From Lachnospiraceae bacterium JC7 (GTDB lineage: Bacteria > Bacillota > Clostridia > Lachnospirales > Lachnospiraceae): a stretch of 64,000 nucleotides of DNA. Every line of letters starts with the position of its first letter. Position 1 is the stretch's first letter. Position numbers and translations under genes: made by a program. The notes under the pieces were generated by a model. It saw nothing but the letters and a program-made list of their open reading frames with translations. It ran no database searches and had not been told where the DNA came from. Below, piece after piece: positions 42,864 to 53,102 of this stretch. The DNA lies in the NCBI GenBank assembly GCA_000513555.1, contig ALYD01000010.1:39478-103477 (forward strand). The letters run 5' to 3'.

Positions 42864-43727
42864 ATGAGAAGGGTTATATCGAAGTTTATTTTAGCTTCAT
42901 TAGTGGGGGCGAGTCTGAGCGGCTGCGGAGTCATAAACAGATTTACCGGTTCCTCAGACAGTGAATTTGCAAAAATAGAGCCGGTCACAGCCGGAAGTAA
43001 GATACATGATTCTAAAAGATCGGAAGATATTTTGCTGAAAGTAAAGTCTGCGTTGGATGATGAAGCAGAGCTTATGACTCAGGATGAAGCACTTGAGCTG
43101 GAATATACAAAGGATGATGAGAAGCATAAGGTCATAAAGTACAGAACCAGAAAGTTACATGATGGCAATGCTTACATCAGTAAAGACATATATACTACAT
43201 TGAACGATATAGATAAAGAGGGACATGTAGTTGAGTATATCCTTAGTGACAGAGTGACTCATACAAAGGAAGTTATCGGAAGTAAGTCAGATCTGAACAA
43301 GAAGGACTGGGAAAAAGGAATCAGTGTAGTAGAACCTTCGGATATAGTAAACAGCGAGTTTAAGTTGATCCTGGAGAGGGCTGACATCGATAACAGCGTG
43401 GTCAGCGTTGTAGATAAAGGCGGTGAGGAGCTGTACAGCGTAAACAGTCTCATAGGAATAGAAGATGCTTTAAAAATAATGGGACTTTCTCCGGACGCAT
43501 TCGGCCTTAGTAAAGACGAGCTCGGTGATTACAAGTGTACCATAAGTGTATATGCAGATATGGAAGATTACAGCATAGCCGGTTACGATTTCAACCTGGC
43601 CGGTTTTTTTGAGAGATATTATGAAAAAGCCGGCAGAATAGAAAACTATGATGTTACACTGTGTAAATTCACGAATGCCATAAATTACAGCGACAGGTAT
43701 TCTCAAATTGTTATGGACAGGTTTTAA
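42864..43727 (+). CDS. Lipoprotein of unknown function
   Basis: 287 residues from the ATG at 42864 (GGTGG upstream). Signal peptide with lipobox LSGC at about 20, then a hydrophilic, Asp/Lys-rich mature part. The motifs I can see (VKSALDDEAELMTQDEALEL, a terminal ITMDRF-like end) match no family that I recognise. It stands alone between YaaA and the phosphofructokinase. Confidence 0.65.
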   Translation: MRRVISKFILASLVGASLSGCGVINRFTGSSDSEFAKIEPVTAGSKIHDSKRSEDILLKVKSALDDEAELMTQDEALELEYTKDDEKHKVIKYRTRKLHDGNAYISKDIYTTLNDIDKEGHVVEYILSDRVTHTKEVIGSKSDLNKKDWEKGISVVEPSDIVNSEFKLILERADIDNSVVSVVDKGGEELYSVNSLIGIEDALKIMGLSPDAFGLSKDELGDYKCTISVYADMEDYSIAGYDFNLAGFFERYYEKAGRIENYDVTLCKFTNAINYSDRYSQIVMDRF

Positions 43728-43872
43728 TTGCAGATATCTTTCCGGATTTTCCACACATGAGGGATGATTTGAAGGCCTTTTAAAAAGTTACGCTTTCTCC
43801 TTAAATTTATGCCCACAATGTCTATGTATGGTATAATAAACACTAATTAGACATTTAAGGAGGGGTACTTAT

Positions 43873-45132
43873 ATGATCAAAAAAGAGAAGCGTAATGTTA
43901 TCGTGGGTCAGTCCGGAGGACCAACAGCAGCTATCAACTCATCACTGGCAGGTGTGTTCAGAACTGCAAAGGACAGAGGCTATAAAAAGGTTTATGGAAT
44001 GCTTCATGGCGTTCAGGGGCTTATGGAAGGCCGTTACATCGATCTTTCAGAGCATATCCGTACAGGACTCGATGCTGAGCTTTTGAAGAGAACACCGTCT
44101 GCATACCTCGGATCATGCCGTTACAAACTTCCTAACATCAGTGAAGATAAGGAAGTTTATGAGAAGATATTCCAGATTCTCGATGAGCTCGAGATTGACT
44201 GCTTCATCTATATCGGTGGTAATGATTCCATGGATACCATCAAGAAGCTTTCAGATTACGCTATCATCACAGGTTCAGATATCCGCTTTGTAGGATGTCC
44301 AAAGACTATTGATAATGATCTGGCTTTGACAGACCATACACCGGGATATGGCTCGGCTGCCAAGTACATCGGAACTTCTGTAAAGGAGATTATCAGAGAC
44401 GGCTGGAGTCTTGAGACTACAAGCGGTCAGATCATAGTAGTTGAGATCATGGGACGTAATGCAGGATGGCTTACCGGTGCAGCAGCACTTTCCAAGGGTG
44501 AAGACTGTGACGGACCGGATGCTATTTATTTGCCGGAACTTGATTTCGATATCGATCTTTTCGTTGAGAGATGTAAAGGACTGCTGAAGAAAAAGAGGTC
44601 GGTGGTAATCGCTGTATCAGAGGGCATACATACAAAGGACGGAACATATATCAGCGCTCTCGGAAATACAACAGAGTATGTAGATGCATTTGGACATAAG
44701 CAGCTGACAGGAACAGCCAGATATCTTTGCACATTACTTTCCAAGGAGATCGGCTGTAAGACCAGAGCGATTGAGCTTTCCACACTTCAGAGAGCTGCAA
44801 GCCACTGTGCGTCACGAGTAGATATCCTTGAGGCTTACGAGGTAGGCGGTGCAGCCATGAAGGCAGCAGATGAAGGTGACAGCGGACAGATGGTTGTTAT
44901 CAGAAGACTTTCTGATGATCCATATCAGGCCGGAACAGAGGTAAAGGATGTACATAAGATCGCAAACGATGAGCGTCTGGTTCCGAGAGACTGGATTACA
45001 GAGGACGGTACATATGTTACCAATGAGTTCATAACTTATGTAAGACCGCTGATCCAGGGCGATGTTGCTCCTATCATGGTTGATGGTATTCCGAGACATC
45101 TTTTCGTACCGGGATATCAGGAGCTGCTGTAA
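43873..45132 (+). CDS. pfp: Pyrophosphate-type 6-phosphofructokinase
   Basis: 419 residues. NVIVGQSGGPTAAINSSL at the start, IYIGGNDSMDT (Asp where ATP-dependent enzymes have Gly) and CPKTIDNDL (Lys where ATP enzymes have Gly), the two changes linked to pyrophosphate use, then VEIMGRNAGWL and SEG. It phosphorylates fructose-6-phosphate reversibly. Length fits the monomeric PPi/ATP group B2. An AGGAGGGG ribosome site precedes the ATG. Confidence 0.9.
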   Translation: MIKKEKRNVIVGQSGGPTAAINSSLAGVFRTAKDRGYKKVYGMLHGVQGLMEGRYIDLSEHIRTGLDAELLKRTPSAYLGSCRYKLPNISEDKEVYEKIFQILDELEIDCFIYIGGNDSMDTIKKLSDYAIITGSDIRFVGCPKTIDNDLALTDHTPGYGSAAKYIGTSVKEIIRDGWSLETTSGQIIVVEIMGRNAGWLTGAAALSKGEDCDGPDAIYLPELDFDIDLFVERCKGLLKKKRSVVIAVSEGIHTKDGTYISALGNTTEYVDAFGHKQLTGTARYLCTLLSKEIGCKTRAIELSTLQRAASHCASRVDILEAYEVGGAAMKAADEGDSGQMVVIRRLSDDPYQAGTEVKDVHKIANDERLVPRDWITEDGTYVTNEFITYVRPLIQGDVAPIMVDGIPRHLFVPGYQELL

Positions 45133-45153
45133 CCCTGACTGTATCAGTGTAAT

Positions 45154-45242
45154 GCAGATGCCGGAGCATATGCTCCATCCGGTGGCATTTTTCAATGTCT
45201 GTTCAGAGAGGTTCACATCATTTGGTGTGAACCTCTTTTTTT
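45154..45242 (+). terminator. Tandem terminators after pfp
   Basis: The first hairpin (GATGCC...GGCATTTTT, 45154-45191) and a second, stronger one (AGAGGTTCACA...TGTGAACCTCT plus seven T, 45207-45242) follow one another. Confidence 0.85.
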
Positions 45243-45373
45243 GACAGAAACATCTTCCTGTCCGTCACGTTATTTTTATTGAAGGAGCAGTCGACAGATA
45301 TAAGAAGGGGAGTAGTGGGTTTCGGGACGATTTTTGTTGTCAGAAACTGAAATATGAAAGGACGGGTCCGGTT

Positions 45374-47572
45374 TTGAGAGCTATCAGATCACCAAAATGT
45401 TTCCTGACGGTTTTTATTTGTGCCATTATGGCACTTGGCTTCATTTCTGAAGCATTGGCAGCAGACGTAAAGAAAGAAATATTAAGAGTGGGGGTTCCGA
45501 CGGATCGGTGCCCTGTTTTCTATAGAGATCCGGAAACTGATGAAATTACGGGAATAGGTGCTGACCTGATATATGCTGCCGCAGAGAATGCGGGATATGA
45601 GGCAGAGTTCGTACAGATAAAAGAGGAGACCCTGAAGGAGGCGCTGGATGATGAAGAGTATGATATCGTCATGCCCTTCGGAAGTGCCATTTCAAGTGGT
45701 ACCGGGGCGGCCTCCATCGTTTCCGAAAACCTTATTCAGACTCCTTTCACGCTGGTGACTGAAGGAAAGCATAGATTACCGCCCTTAAACGGGCTTAAAG
45801 TCGGCATGTTGAAGTCTCTCGGGGGCGCGGCTGAAACTGTTCATCAGCTTTTTCCGGGTATGGAGATAACGCTGTATGCTGATATGGCGCAATGCGTACA
45901 TGCACTTCATGAAGGTGAGGTGGATGCGTTGCTCCATAACTCTTATGTGTGGAGTTATGTTCTGCAGAAACCATCGTATTCTTATCTGACGGTTCAGCCT
46001 TCTGCCATGTTCTCCATGGATTTCCGGGCAGGAACATTGGACGACCCAAAGGGACGGGAGATAATAGACAGGATCAATAGAGGTATAGCCGGATTGGCGG
46101 ATACCCAGGTTCAGGCCATAGTCCTGGATCACACATCCCGAAGGCTGTATAAATATGATTTTAATGATTATCTGTATGAATATGGACTGGTTCTCGGACT
46201 GACTGTGCTTCTGATCATCTCGCTACTTATAATCCTCGTTATGAAGCAGCGGGCGATACATCTGGAGCAGGAAGAAAAGATGCGGTACCTGATGGACCAC
46301 GATGCGCTGACAGGTATATGGAGTCTTAACGGTTTCAGGAAGCGTGTGAAGGAGATCTTACATTCAAACCCTGACACCCAGTATTTTCTTTCTTACAACA
46401 ATATCAAGAATTTCAAGTTCATCAACGACAGTTTCGGTATGGCAGCGGGGGATGAACTGCTTCGATTCTGGGCGGATTCCTCCGTACGGATGCTGGGGGA
46501 AAATGAAGCTATAGGACGTATAGACTGTGACCACTTCGTTGTTCTCAGGGAGATAAGGGGTGAAGAAAAACTCGTAGAGGATAAGGACAAAGTTCTGGAT
46601 CCGGTCAGAAATTATTTCGTTGACAGAGGGAAAGACCAGAAGGTTCAGATATGCAGCGGAGTATATGTACTGACTCCCGACGACTATGAAAAGACAGATG
46701 TGGATCGCATGCTGGATTTTGCCAGGGTGGCTGAGAAAAGGGTCCGGGAAAGTGGCAGAAACGGGTTTGAGTTCTATAATCCTAAGCAGTGGGAAAGAGG
46801 AAAGCGTATTGCCGATATTCTGACACATTTTCCTGTAGCTATAAAATCCGGAGAATTTAAGGTCTGGTACCAGCCGCAGGTGGATTATGGCACAGGGAAG
46901 ATAATCGGGGCGGAAGCCCTGGGCAGGTGGAATCATCCCAAACTGGGATGGATATCTCCTACGGAGTTTGTTCCGGTTCTGGAAGAGTCGGGATATATAT
47001 TTGAACTGGATCGCTTCGTATGGGAAGAAGTATGCAGAAATCTGAAGCGCTGGAATGAAGAGGGAGTTAAAAGATCAGTTTCGGTAAATCTCTCAAGACG
47101 TGATATACTTGGTGACGTAGATATTATTGAGCACTTTCATGAACTGATCAGGAAGTATGAATTGTCTCCGGAGCAGCTTAGGATCGAAATTACCGAATCG
47201 GCCTATGTGGAGGATTCGGAGCTGCTTATTCAGACTACAAAAAAACTTGAGAGTCTGGGATTCATGGTAGAAATGGACGATTTCGGCAGCGGATATTCAT
47301 CGCTTCACATGCTTAAGGAAGTGCCGGTAGACCGTATCAAGCTTGATTTCCAGTTCCTCCATGGAAAAGGGAATGCTGAGAAGAGCAGGATCATTTTGAG
47401 ATATGTCATAAGGATGATCCGTTCGTTGGGAATGAAGCTGATCGCGGAAGGTGTAGAGGATGCCGAACAGGCAGACTTTCTGGATTCTCTCGGATGCAAG
47501 GAGATGCAGGGTTTCTGTTTTTATAAACCCATGCCGGTGGAAGAGTTCGAAAAATTAAAATTTAAATCATAG
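45374..47572 (+). CDS. SBP-type sensor fused to degenerate GGDEF and intact EAL (c-di-GMP phosphodiesterase)
   Basis: 732 residues with a TTG start at 45374 (AAAGGACGG upstream), needed to keep the signal peptide. Domains: signal (1-30), type-3 solute-binding sensor (about 35-265, LRVGVPTDRCPVFYRDPETD), membrane span (about 275-298), GGDEF fold with the signature replaced (RIDCDHFVVL instead of R-x-G-G-D-E-F), and an EAL domain (about 480-728). The EAL catalytic residues are present: EALGRW, SVNLSR, ITES, DDFGSGYSS, KLDF, EGVE. Predicted to hydrolyse c-di-GMP in response to an extracellular ligand such as an amino acid. Confidence 0.9.
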   Translation: MRAIRSPKCFLTVFICAIMALGFISEALAADVKKEILRVGVPTDRCPVFYRDPETDEITGIGADLIYAAAENAGYEAEFVQIKEETLKEALDDEEYDIVMPFGSAISSGTGAASIVSENLIQTPFTLVTEGKHRLPPLNGLKVGMLKSLGGAAETVHQLFPGMEITLYADMAQCVHALHEGEVDALLHNSYVWSYVLQKPSYSYLTVQPSAMFSMDFRAGTLDDPKGREIIDRINRGIAGLADTQVQAIVLDHTSRRLYKYDFNDYLYEYGLVLGLTVLLIISLLIILVMKQRAIHLEQEEKMRYLMDHDALTGIWSLNGFRKRVKEILHSNPDTQYFLSYNNIKNFKFINDSFGMAAGDELLRFWADSSVRMLGENEAIGRIDCDHFVVLREIRGEEKLVEDKDKVLDPVRNYFVDRGKDQKVQICSGVYVLTPDDYEKTDVDRMLDFARVAEKRVRESGRNGFEFYNPKQWERGKRIADILTHFPVAIKSGEFKVWYQPQVDYGTGKIIGAEALGRWNHPKLGWISPTEFVPVLEESGYIFELDRFVWEEVCRNLKRWNEEGVKRSVSVNLSRRDILGDVDIIEHFHELIRKYELSPEQLRIEITESAYVEDSELLIQTTKKLESLGFMVEMDDFGSGYSSLHMLKEVPVDRIKLDFQFLHGKGNAEKSRIILRYVIRMIRSLGMKLIAEGVEDAEQADFLDSLGCKEMQGFCFYKPMPVEEFEKLKFKS

Positions 47573-47584
47573 AGATAAGAGGTA

Positions 47585-48817
47585 ATGGAATTGGGTAAAA
47601 AGCAAGTATCTGTAGTCTGGAGCTATATCGCAGTGGTGCTTATCGCAGTTACGATCGCTCTGTGCGTGGCTATATACACGGTCATCAACACAAAGATCAA
47701 TCTGGCTAAGGAGGAGGCGGCAGCAGCGGTGACGGAGGCTGTTACTGAGGCGGCAGTGGAAACGACCGGTGCCGATGCTGATGAAACAGAGTCTTTACCG
47801 GAGGCCGGGAAGACTGATATCTCGGGGATAAGGATGCTTGATCTCTGGGAAAATTCGGCGACCTTGAAGCAGCAGCTCATATCCTATGTGGAAAGGATCA
47901 CAGACGAAAGCAACAACAGTTTCATTCCGGTGGACAGACGTATAGCGGTCTTCGATCTTGACGGAACACTTTTCTGTGAAACAGACCCTACTTATTTCGT
48001 AGACACTCTGCTGGTACATCGTGTTATGGAAGACGAGGGATATAAAGACAGAGCGAGTAAGTTCGAAAAACAGACTGTTGAGAAATTCCTCGAAAGGATC
48101 GAGGCAGGAAAGACCTACGATGACCTGCAGGATGACATCGGAAAGTGTATCTCATCAGCATTTTCGGATATCACGTTGGATGAGCTCGATCAATATGTTC
48201 AGGCATATAAGACACTTCCCATGCCGGACTATGAAGGTCTGCTCAGAGGAGATGCGTGGTATCTGCCTATGCTTCAGGTCGTGAGTTATCTGAAGGCCAA
48301 TGACTTTACTGTTTACATCATCACCGGATCAGACAGATTTATCGCAAGAGGACTCATACATAATTCTCCTTTAGATATTCCGGATGCCCATATCATAGGC
48401 TCTGACAGAACTGTTCTGGCCAGCGGGCAGGGGGACAATGATCCTATGGTCTATGCCTTTTCTTCAGGGGACAGGATCATCACCGGTGGAGAAAGAATCA
48501 ATACTGCAATTCAGATGAACAAGGTCGGAGCCATAGTCAGAGAGATAGGACTCCAACCTGTCCTTTCCTTCGGAAACAGTTCCGGAGATGCAAGTATGCT
48601 GGAGTATGTTATTACAGGAAATCAGTATGAGAGTATGTCCTTTGCGCTTTGCTGTGATGATCTCGAACGTGAGAACGGAAATTTGGAGAAGGCGGAAAAG
48701 ATGCGCGAAATGTGCAGGGAAAACAAATGGATCCCTGTATCCATGAAGGATGACTGGACTACAATTTACGGTGATGGGGTCATGAAGAAGATAACTGTAG
48801 TGGATGCAGCAGGCTGA
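47585..48817 (+). CDS. Membrane-anchored HAD-superfamily phosphatase
   Basis: 410 residues starting 12 bases after the EAL gene stop. One N-terminal span (about 12-35), an Ala/Glu/Thr-rich linker (about 40-75), then a HAD fold: motif I AVFDLDGTLF (Asp about 124 and 126), motif II VYIITGSD, and SFGNSSGDASML near the end for the metal site. Predicted extracytoplasmic phosphatase resembling phosphoserine-phosphatase-like acid phosphatases. Substrate unknown. Cotranscribed with the c-di-GMP gene. Confidence 0.82.
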   Translation: MELGKKQVSVVWSYIAVVLIAVTIALCVAIYTVINTKINLAKEEAAAAVTEAVTEAAVETTGADADETESLPEAGKTDISGIRMLDLWENSATLKQQLISYVERITDESNNSFIPVDRRIAVFDLDGTLFCETDPTYFVDTLLVHRVMEDEGYKDRASKFEKQTVEKFLERIEAGKTYDDLQDDIGKCISSAFSDITLDELDQYVQAYKTLPMPDYEGLLRGDAWYLPMLQVVSYLKANDFTVYIITGSDRFIARGLIHNSPLDIPDAHIIGSDRTVLASGQGDNDPMVYAFSSGDRIITGGERINTAIQMNKVGAIVREIGLQPVLSFGNSSGDASMLEYVITGNQYESMSFALCCDDLERENGNLEKAEKMREMCRENKWIPVSMKDDWTTIYGDGVMKKITVVDAAG

Positions 48818-48943
48818 AAATCATTTTCGTAAATGACAAATACAAAGGCGTATGATACGCTTTATTAAGTGAGGGGCAGTATACTGCCCCTCACTTAATA
48901 TGATAAAATAATTGAATATAAAATAGCGTATAGGGGTTTGATT

Positions 48944-49693
48944 ATGGATACATTTATGAATATGGAGCTCAATTTCAAGACGATTTTCCCGCTCATCATG
49001 GCGCTTGTTCTTATTTTTCTGATTCCCGTCATGGCCTCAAGACAGGGCATGAGCTATGGTGAATATGTTCTGTCCTTGTTCACGGGGAAAAAGAGACTGT
49101 ATGATGCAGCGGAAGAAGAAAAGAGGATAAAGAGCGGGGCCAAAAGGAAAGAGCGCCATCTTTTTAATGGAAAGCCAAATGAAATGATGCAGCTTCTCTC
49201 CACGCTTATGATATTTGTCCGTAGAAACAAGCTGGGACTTGTATATCCGGGTACTGTTGACAATAACGGTAATATCGCTTCTATCATGTGCTTTGTGGTG
49301 ACGAGATCCAGGGTGTATGGGATCAACTGCTTCGGTTATGCGGGAGTGATCAATGAGGGCAGCGGAAACAAGAACTGGAAGCAGCATATAAACTATCAGG
49401 ATATTTCTATCCAGAGTCCGGTGGTGATGGACATGGCCCAGTATGATCTGGTGCGTGATGCAATGGATAAGGCAGGTATGAAGGAGATTCCGCTGGAAAT
49501 AAAAGGTGTATTTACCAGCAGAGATGCAGTACTTAACAACCCGGTTTCCCGGAATGATATTATGACGGTGAAAGGCCTGCTGGATCACCTTCGTGAGGCT
49601 ATAAAGGATGAGGAAGAACAGTTCGATCCAAACACTGTGGCGAGACAGATAAAGAGTCTTGTGAAGGAGATAAAGTCTTCGAAGCGAAAGTGA
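48944..49693 (+). CDS. Membrane-anchored protein of unknown function
   Basis: 249 residues from the ATG at 48944. A hydrophobic segment (about 12-32, IFPLIMALVLIFLIPVMA), a Lys/Arg/Glu-rich stretch (KKRLYDAAEEEKRIKSGAKR) and a globular cytoplasmic domain follow (VYGINCFGYAGVINEGSGN, ITMTVKGLLDHLR-like tail). Not recognised. Upstream intergenic sequence is short; a terminator follows. Confidence 0.65.
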   Translation: MDTFMNMELNFKTIFPLIMALVLIFLIPVMASRQGMSYGEYVLSLFTGKKRLYDAAEEEKRIKSGAKRKERHLFNGKPNEMMQLLSTLMIFVRRNKLGLVYPGTVDNNGNIASIMCFVVTRSRVYGINCFGYAGVINEGSGNKNWKQHINYQDISIQSPVVMDMAQYDLVRDAMDKAGMKEIPLEIKGVFTSRDAVLNNPVSRNDIMTVKGLLDHLREAIKDEEEQFDPNTVARQIKSLVKEIKSSKRK

Positions 49694-49734
49694 TATAGGA
49701 CAGGTTATAATTTAAAAAGTATAATGATTGTTTC

Positions 49735-49766
49735 AAAGAGTTCTGACAGTGCGTCAGAACTCTTTT
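49735..49766 (+). terminator. Rho-independent terminator
   Basis: AAAGAGTTCTGAC-AGTGC-GTCAGAACTCTTTT, a clean stem with T tail, 40 bases after the stop of the preceding gene. Confidence 0.88.
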
Positions 49767-49990
49767 GGTATACAGATAAATTAAATTATAGCTAAATATA
49801 TTTTAGATTAATTATTACTCTCATATTTCCCGGAATCGCATATAAATATAACTTTCGTGAATACCAGATCGATGAAATCTAAAGTGCAAATTATATAAAA
49901 CAATTTAAGCTAAATATGATTGTTAAAGACATAACGCACAATTAAATACGTGAAAAGACACCGTTAAGAATGAAATATGCACAAATAATA

Positions 49991-50019
49991 TTGACAGTCC
50001 CTGAACATAGGATGATAAT
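49991..50019 (+). promoter_or_regulatory. Promoter of the TRAP operon
   Basis: TTGACA (49991-49996), 17-base spacer, GATAAT (50014-50019), 75 bases before the dctP start. The remaining stretch from 49767 is AT-rich with no other structure that I can name. Confidence 0.75.
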
Positions 50020-50093
50020 ATTACTAGTATACATTTTGCGGCAGGTATCCGAAATTTTATGCCGTGAAAACATAATCCAAAGGGAGGTCTATT

Positions 50094-51167
50094 ATGAGAA
50101 AAAGATTAACAGCACTCGTTATGAGTGCAATCATGGCTGCATCACTTGCTGCCTGCGGCGGTTCAAGCACCACAAGCACAACAGCAGCGGCTGCACCGGC
50201 AGAGACAAAGGCTGCAGCAGAGACACAGGCACCTGCTGAAAAGCCGGCAGCTGACACATCAAAGGCTGAATTTACACTGACACTGGGACATATCAATGCA
50301 GAGTCAGATTCATGGCATCAGGGTGCTCTGGCATTTAAGGAGTATGTAGAGGAAAACTCAAACGGAAGAGTTGCAGTTGAGATATATCCAAACTCACAGC
50401 TTGGTTCTGAGATCGAGATGATCACATCCATCCTTCAGCAGTCAGGATGCGACATCACATTTACAGGTGAGTCCATGCAGACCTATGAGCCTGATCTCGG
50501 AATGATCGGTATGCCATACCTCATCCAGTCTGATGAGCAGATGGAGAAGGTTCTTACCGGTGAGCCCGGCAAGCATTTTGAAGAGCTTATGGAGAAGGCA
50601 GGACTTAAGGTTATCGGTTACTTCACAAGAGGTCCAAGATATATCACATCAAACAAGAAGATCGAGAAGCTTGCTGATATGCAGAATCTCCTGATCCGTA
50701 CACCTCAGTCACCTATGACAGTTGCCGCTTTCGAAGCTACAGGTGCAAAGCCTACACCTATGGCACTCAGTGAAGTTTTCACATCACTTCAGCAGGGAAC
50801 CATCGAGGCTCAGGAGAACCCTCTTGCCATGATCGAGACACAGTCCTTCTACGAGGTTCAGAAGTATCTCATCAAGACAGCTCACCTCAGAGCATGGGTA
50901 TACATCGGTATCGGTAAGGCACAGTTCGACGCTCTTCCTGCAGATCTTCAGCAGGTTGTTCTCGATGGCGGAAAGCGTGCACAGGAAGTTGAGCACAAGC
51001 TCTTCCTTGAGAACGAGGAGAAGTACGAGAAGCAGTTACAGGAGCAGGGCATGGAGTTTGTGGACGTAGACGTTCAGGAATTTGCAGATGCCATGATCAA
51101 CGGTGTGCTTCCTACACTTACAGACAGCCAGAAGGCTATCTATGATTCAATCGACGCACTTAAGTGA
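50094..51167 (+). CDS. dctP: TRAP transporter solute-binding lipoprotein, DctP family
   Basis: 357 residues. Signal peptide with lipobox LAAC, Ala/Thr-rich linker, then the DctP fold: HINAESDSWHQGALAFKEYV, GQTGE-like QSGCDITFTGESMQ, and the conserved carboxylate-binding Arg in NLLIRTPQSPM. Binds an organic acid outside the cell for the DctQ/DctM permease encoded next. AAAGGGAGGTC precedes the ATG. The ligand is not predictable, but downstream dehydrogenases suggest a hydroxy or sugar acid. Confidence 0.9.
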   Translation: MRKRLTALVMSAIMAASLAACGGSSTTSTTAAAAPAETKAAAETQAPAEKPAADTSKAEFTLTLGHINAESDSWHQGALAFKEYVEENSNGRVAVEIYPNSQLGSEIEMITSILQQSGCDITFTGESMQTYEPDLGMIGMPYLIQSDEQMEKVLTGEPGKHFEELMEKAGLKVIGYFTRGPRYITSNKKIEKLADMQNLLIRTPQSPMTVAAFEATGAKPTPMALSEVFTSLQQGTIEAQENPLAMIETQSFYEVQKYLIKTAHLRAWVYIGIGKAQFDALPADLQQVVLDGGKRAQEVEHKLFLENEEKYEKQLQEQGMEFVDVDVQEFADAMINGVLPTLTDSQKAIYDSIDALK

Positions 51168-51229
51168 TCAAGTAAAAGTAAAGAAAGATCGGCGGCAGTT
51201 AACGCCGCCGATTTTTTAGGAGATAAGGC

Positions 51230-51778
51230 ATGAAAGCATTTAACAGATTTTTAAGCGTATACAAAAGTGTACTTTCTGTCATAGGAAGTTGTTTTTTCAT
51301 TACTTTCTGTTCATGTGTTTTGATACAGATCATAGCGAGAAATCTTCTTCCGTCAGCACCATCATGGACAGAAGAGGCAGCGAGATACACCTTTATCTAT
51401 ATGTGCGCCTTCGGCTGCGGTATAGCCATGCTCAAGGATGAGTTTGTATACGTTGAGTTTTTGAGAGACAAACTGGAAGAGAAGGGCCTGCATAAGTTGA
51501 ATACGGTTATCCGCTTCGTGATCACCATAGCCATGCTTGTCTTATCTCTTTTTATTCTTTTCAAGGCAGAGCCATCCTTTGTTTTTATGAAGTTCCGCAT
51601 GGTTTCCACAGCGATGCAGATACCGATGCAGTTCATTTACTTCTCGCAGATACTGATGTTCGGACTGTTGTCCTTCAGTGCGATATTGCGAATCATCATG
51701 ATGATAAGGGACTGGAACAAAACTCCTGAAGAGATCCGTCGGGAGAAAGAGCTTGAAGAGAAGGGAGGGGCAAAATAA
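51230..51778 (+). CDS. dctQ: TRAP transporter small permease, DctQ family
   Basis: 182 residues with four membrane spans and DctQ-type motifs (IIARNLLPSAPSWTEEAARY, followed by MCAFGCGIAMLKDEFV). Forms the membrane complex with DctM. The dctM start codon overlaps its stop by one base, so translation is coupled. Confidence 0.92.
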   Translation: MKAFNRFLSVYKSVLSVIGSCFFITFCSCVLIQIIARNLLPSAPSWTEEAARYTFIYMCAFGCGIAMLKDEFVYVEFLRDKLEEKGLHKLNTVIRFVITIAMLVLSLFILFKAEPSFVFMKFRMVSTAMQIPMQFIYFSQILMFGLLSFSAILRIIMMIRDWNKTPEEIRREKELEEKGGAK

Positions 51779-53088
51779 TGGTAGCAGTTCTTTTTATTTC
51801 ATTTGTTATCTGTCTCGCCGTGGGCGTTCCCGTTGCGTTCTCATTGGGGATTGCTTCGGTTCTGTATTTCCTCGGATCCGGGATGCCCATAACCCAGTTC
51901 GCGCAGCGTTTCTTTGCGGGGCTTGATTCCTTCACCCTCCTCTGTATCCCGGGATTTACATTTGCAGGAAATCTCATGAATCAGGGCGGAATCTCAGATA
52001 AGCTCCTTGGGTTTGCAGATGCCATAGTAGGACATCTTTCAGGCGGTCTTGCCTATGCCAATGTTCTGGCTTCAATGGTCTTCGCGGGAATTTCAGGAAC
52101 GGCTCTTTCAGATACTGTTTCACTGGGAGGCGTTGAGATCCCTATGATGGCCAAGCAGGGCTATGATGTACCATTCTCTGTTGCGGTAACAGCTGCATCA
52201 TCCTGCATGGGACCTATCATCCCGCCATCTGTTCCCATGATCATCGCAGCCACCATGACAGGACTTTCGGTATCCAAGATGTTCATGGCGGGAATCATTC
52301 CGGGTGTACTCATGGGCGGAGGAATGTGTTTCGTCTGCTGGTGGGAGTCCAGAAAGAATCATTATCCCAAGAGAGATAAGATGAGCTCCATGAAGACCAT
52401 CCTTCATGAAGGGAAGGAGGCTATATGGGCCATCATCATGGTGGGAATCATCCTCTTCGGCATCATGGGCGGTGTTATGACACCTACCGAGGCCTCCATC
52501 GTATGTATAGCCTACGGAACCATAGTGTCGGCATTTATTTATAAGAAGCTGACATTGTCAACCTTCTATGACTGCCTGAAGGCAACACTGTCATCCGCAT
52601 CCGCCATCATGGGTCTCGTTGCTTTTGCCAATGTCTTTGCCTATATCATGACGAAGGAACGTATCCCTAACATGATCGCGGATTCCATGCTGAGTCTGAC
52701 ATCCAACAAGTATATCATCCTGCTCCTCATAAACCTTTTCCTTGTTTTTGTAGGAATGTTTATGGAGACCATAGCGGCGATCCTTATTCTGTTCCCTGTT
52801 CTTCTTCAGCTTGCCACAGCGGTCGGAGTCGATCCGATACAGTTCGGTATCATCGTGGTAATGAACCTGGTTCTCGGATTATGTACACCTCCTGTAGGTG
52901 TCTGCCTCTTTGCGGCCACTTCCATAGGTGACAGGACCTCAAGAGAACTTGGAGGAAACGGCAATAAGCTTTCTGAAAATGTCATAGCCCTTGTCCCCTT
53001 CATGATATCAAACTTCACTGTACTTGCGCTGACGACCTATGTTCCGGCACTGTCGGTTGGAGTTGCGAACTTCATTTCAGGTAAATAG
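51778..53088 (+). CDS. dctM: TRAP transporter large permease, DctM family
   Basis: 436 residues, about twelve spans. VICLAVGVPVAFSLGIASVL at the N-terminus, FAGLDSFTLLCIPGFTFAGN, FAGISGTALSDTVSLGGVEI and the C-terminal NLVLGLCTPPVGVCLF are family signatures. It is the sodium- or proton-driven transport subunit. The operon continues with the dehydrogenase 14 bases downstream. Confidence 0.93.
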   Translation: MVAVLFISFVICLAVGVPVAFSLGIASVLYFLGSGMPITQFAQRFFAGLDSFTLLCIPGFTFAGNLMNQGGISDKLLGFADAIVGHLSGGLAYANVLASMVFAGISGTALSDTVSLGGVEIPMMAKQGYDVPFSVAVTAASSCMGPIIPPSVPMIIAATMTGLSVSKMFMAGIIPGVLMGGGMCFVCWWESRKNHYPKRDKMSSMKTILHEGKEAIWAIIMVGIILFGIMGGVMTPTEASIVCIAYGTIVSAFIYKKLTLSTFYDCLKATLSSASAIMGLVAFANVFAYIMTKERIPNMIADSMLSLTSNKYIILLLINLFLVFVGMFMETIAAILILFPVLLQLATAVGVDPIQFGIIVVMNLVLGLCTPPVGVCLFAATSIGDRTSRELGGNGNKLSENVIALVPFMISNFTVLALTTYVPALSVGVANFISGK

Positions 53089-53102
53089 AAAAGAGGGAAA
53101 TT

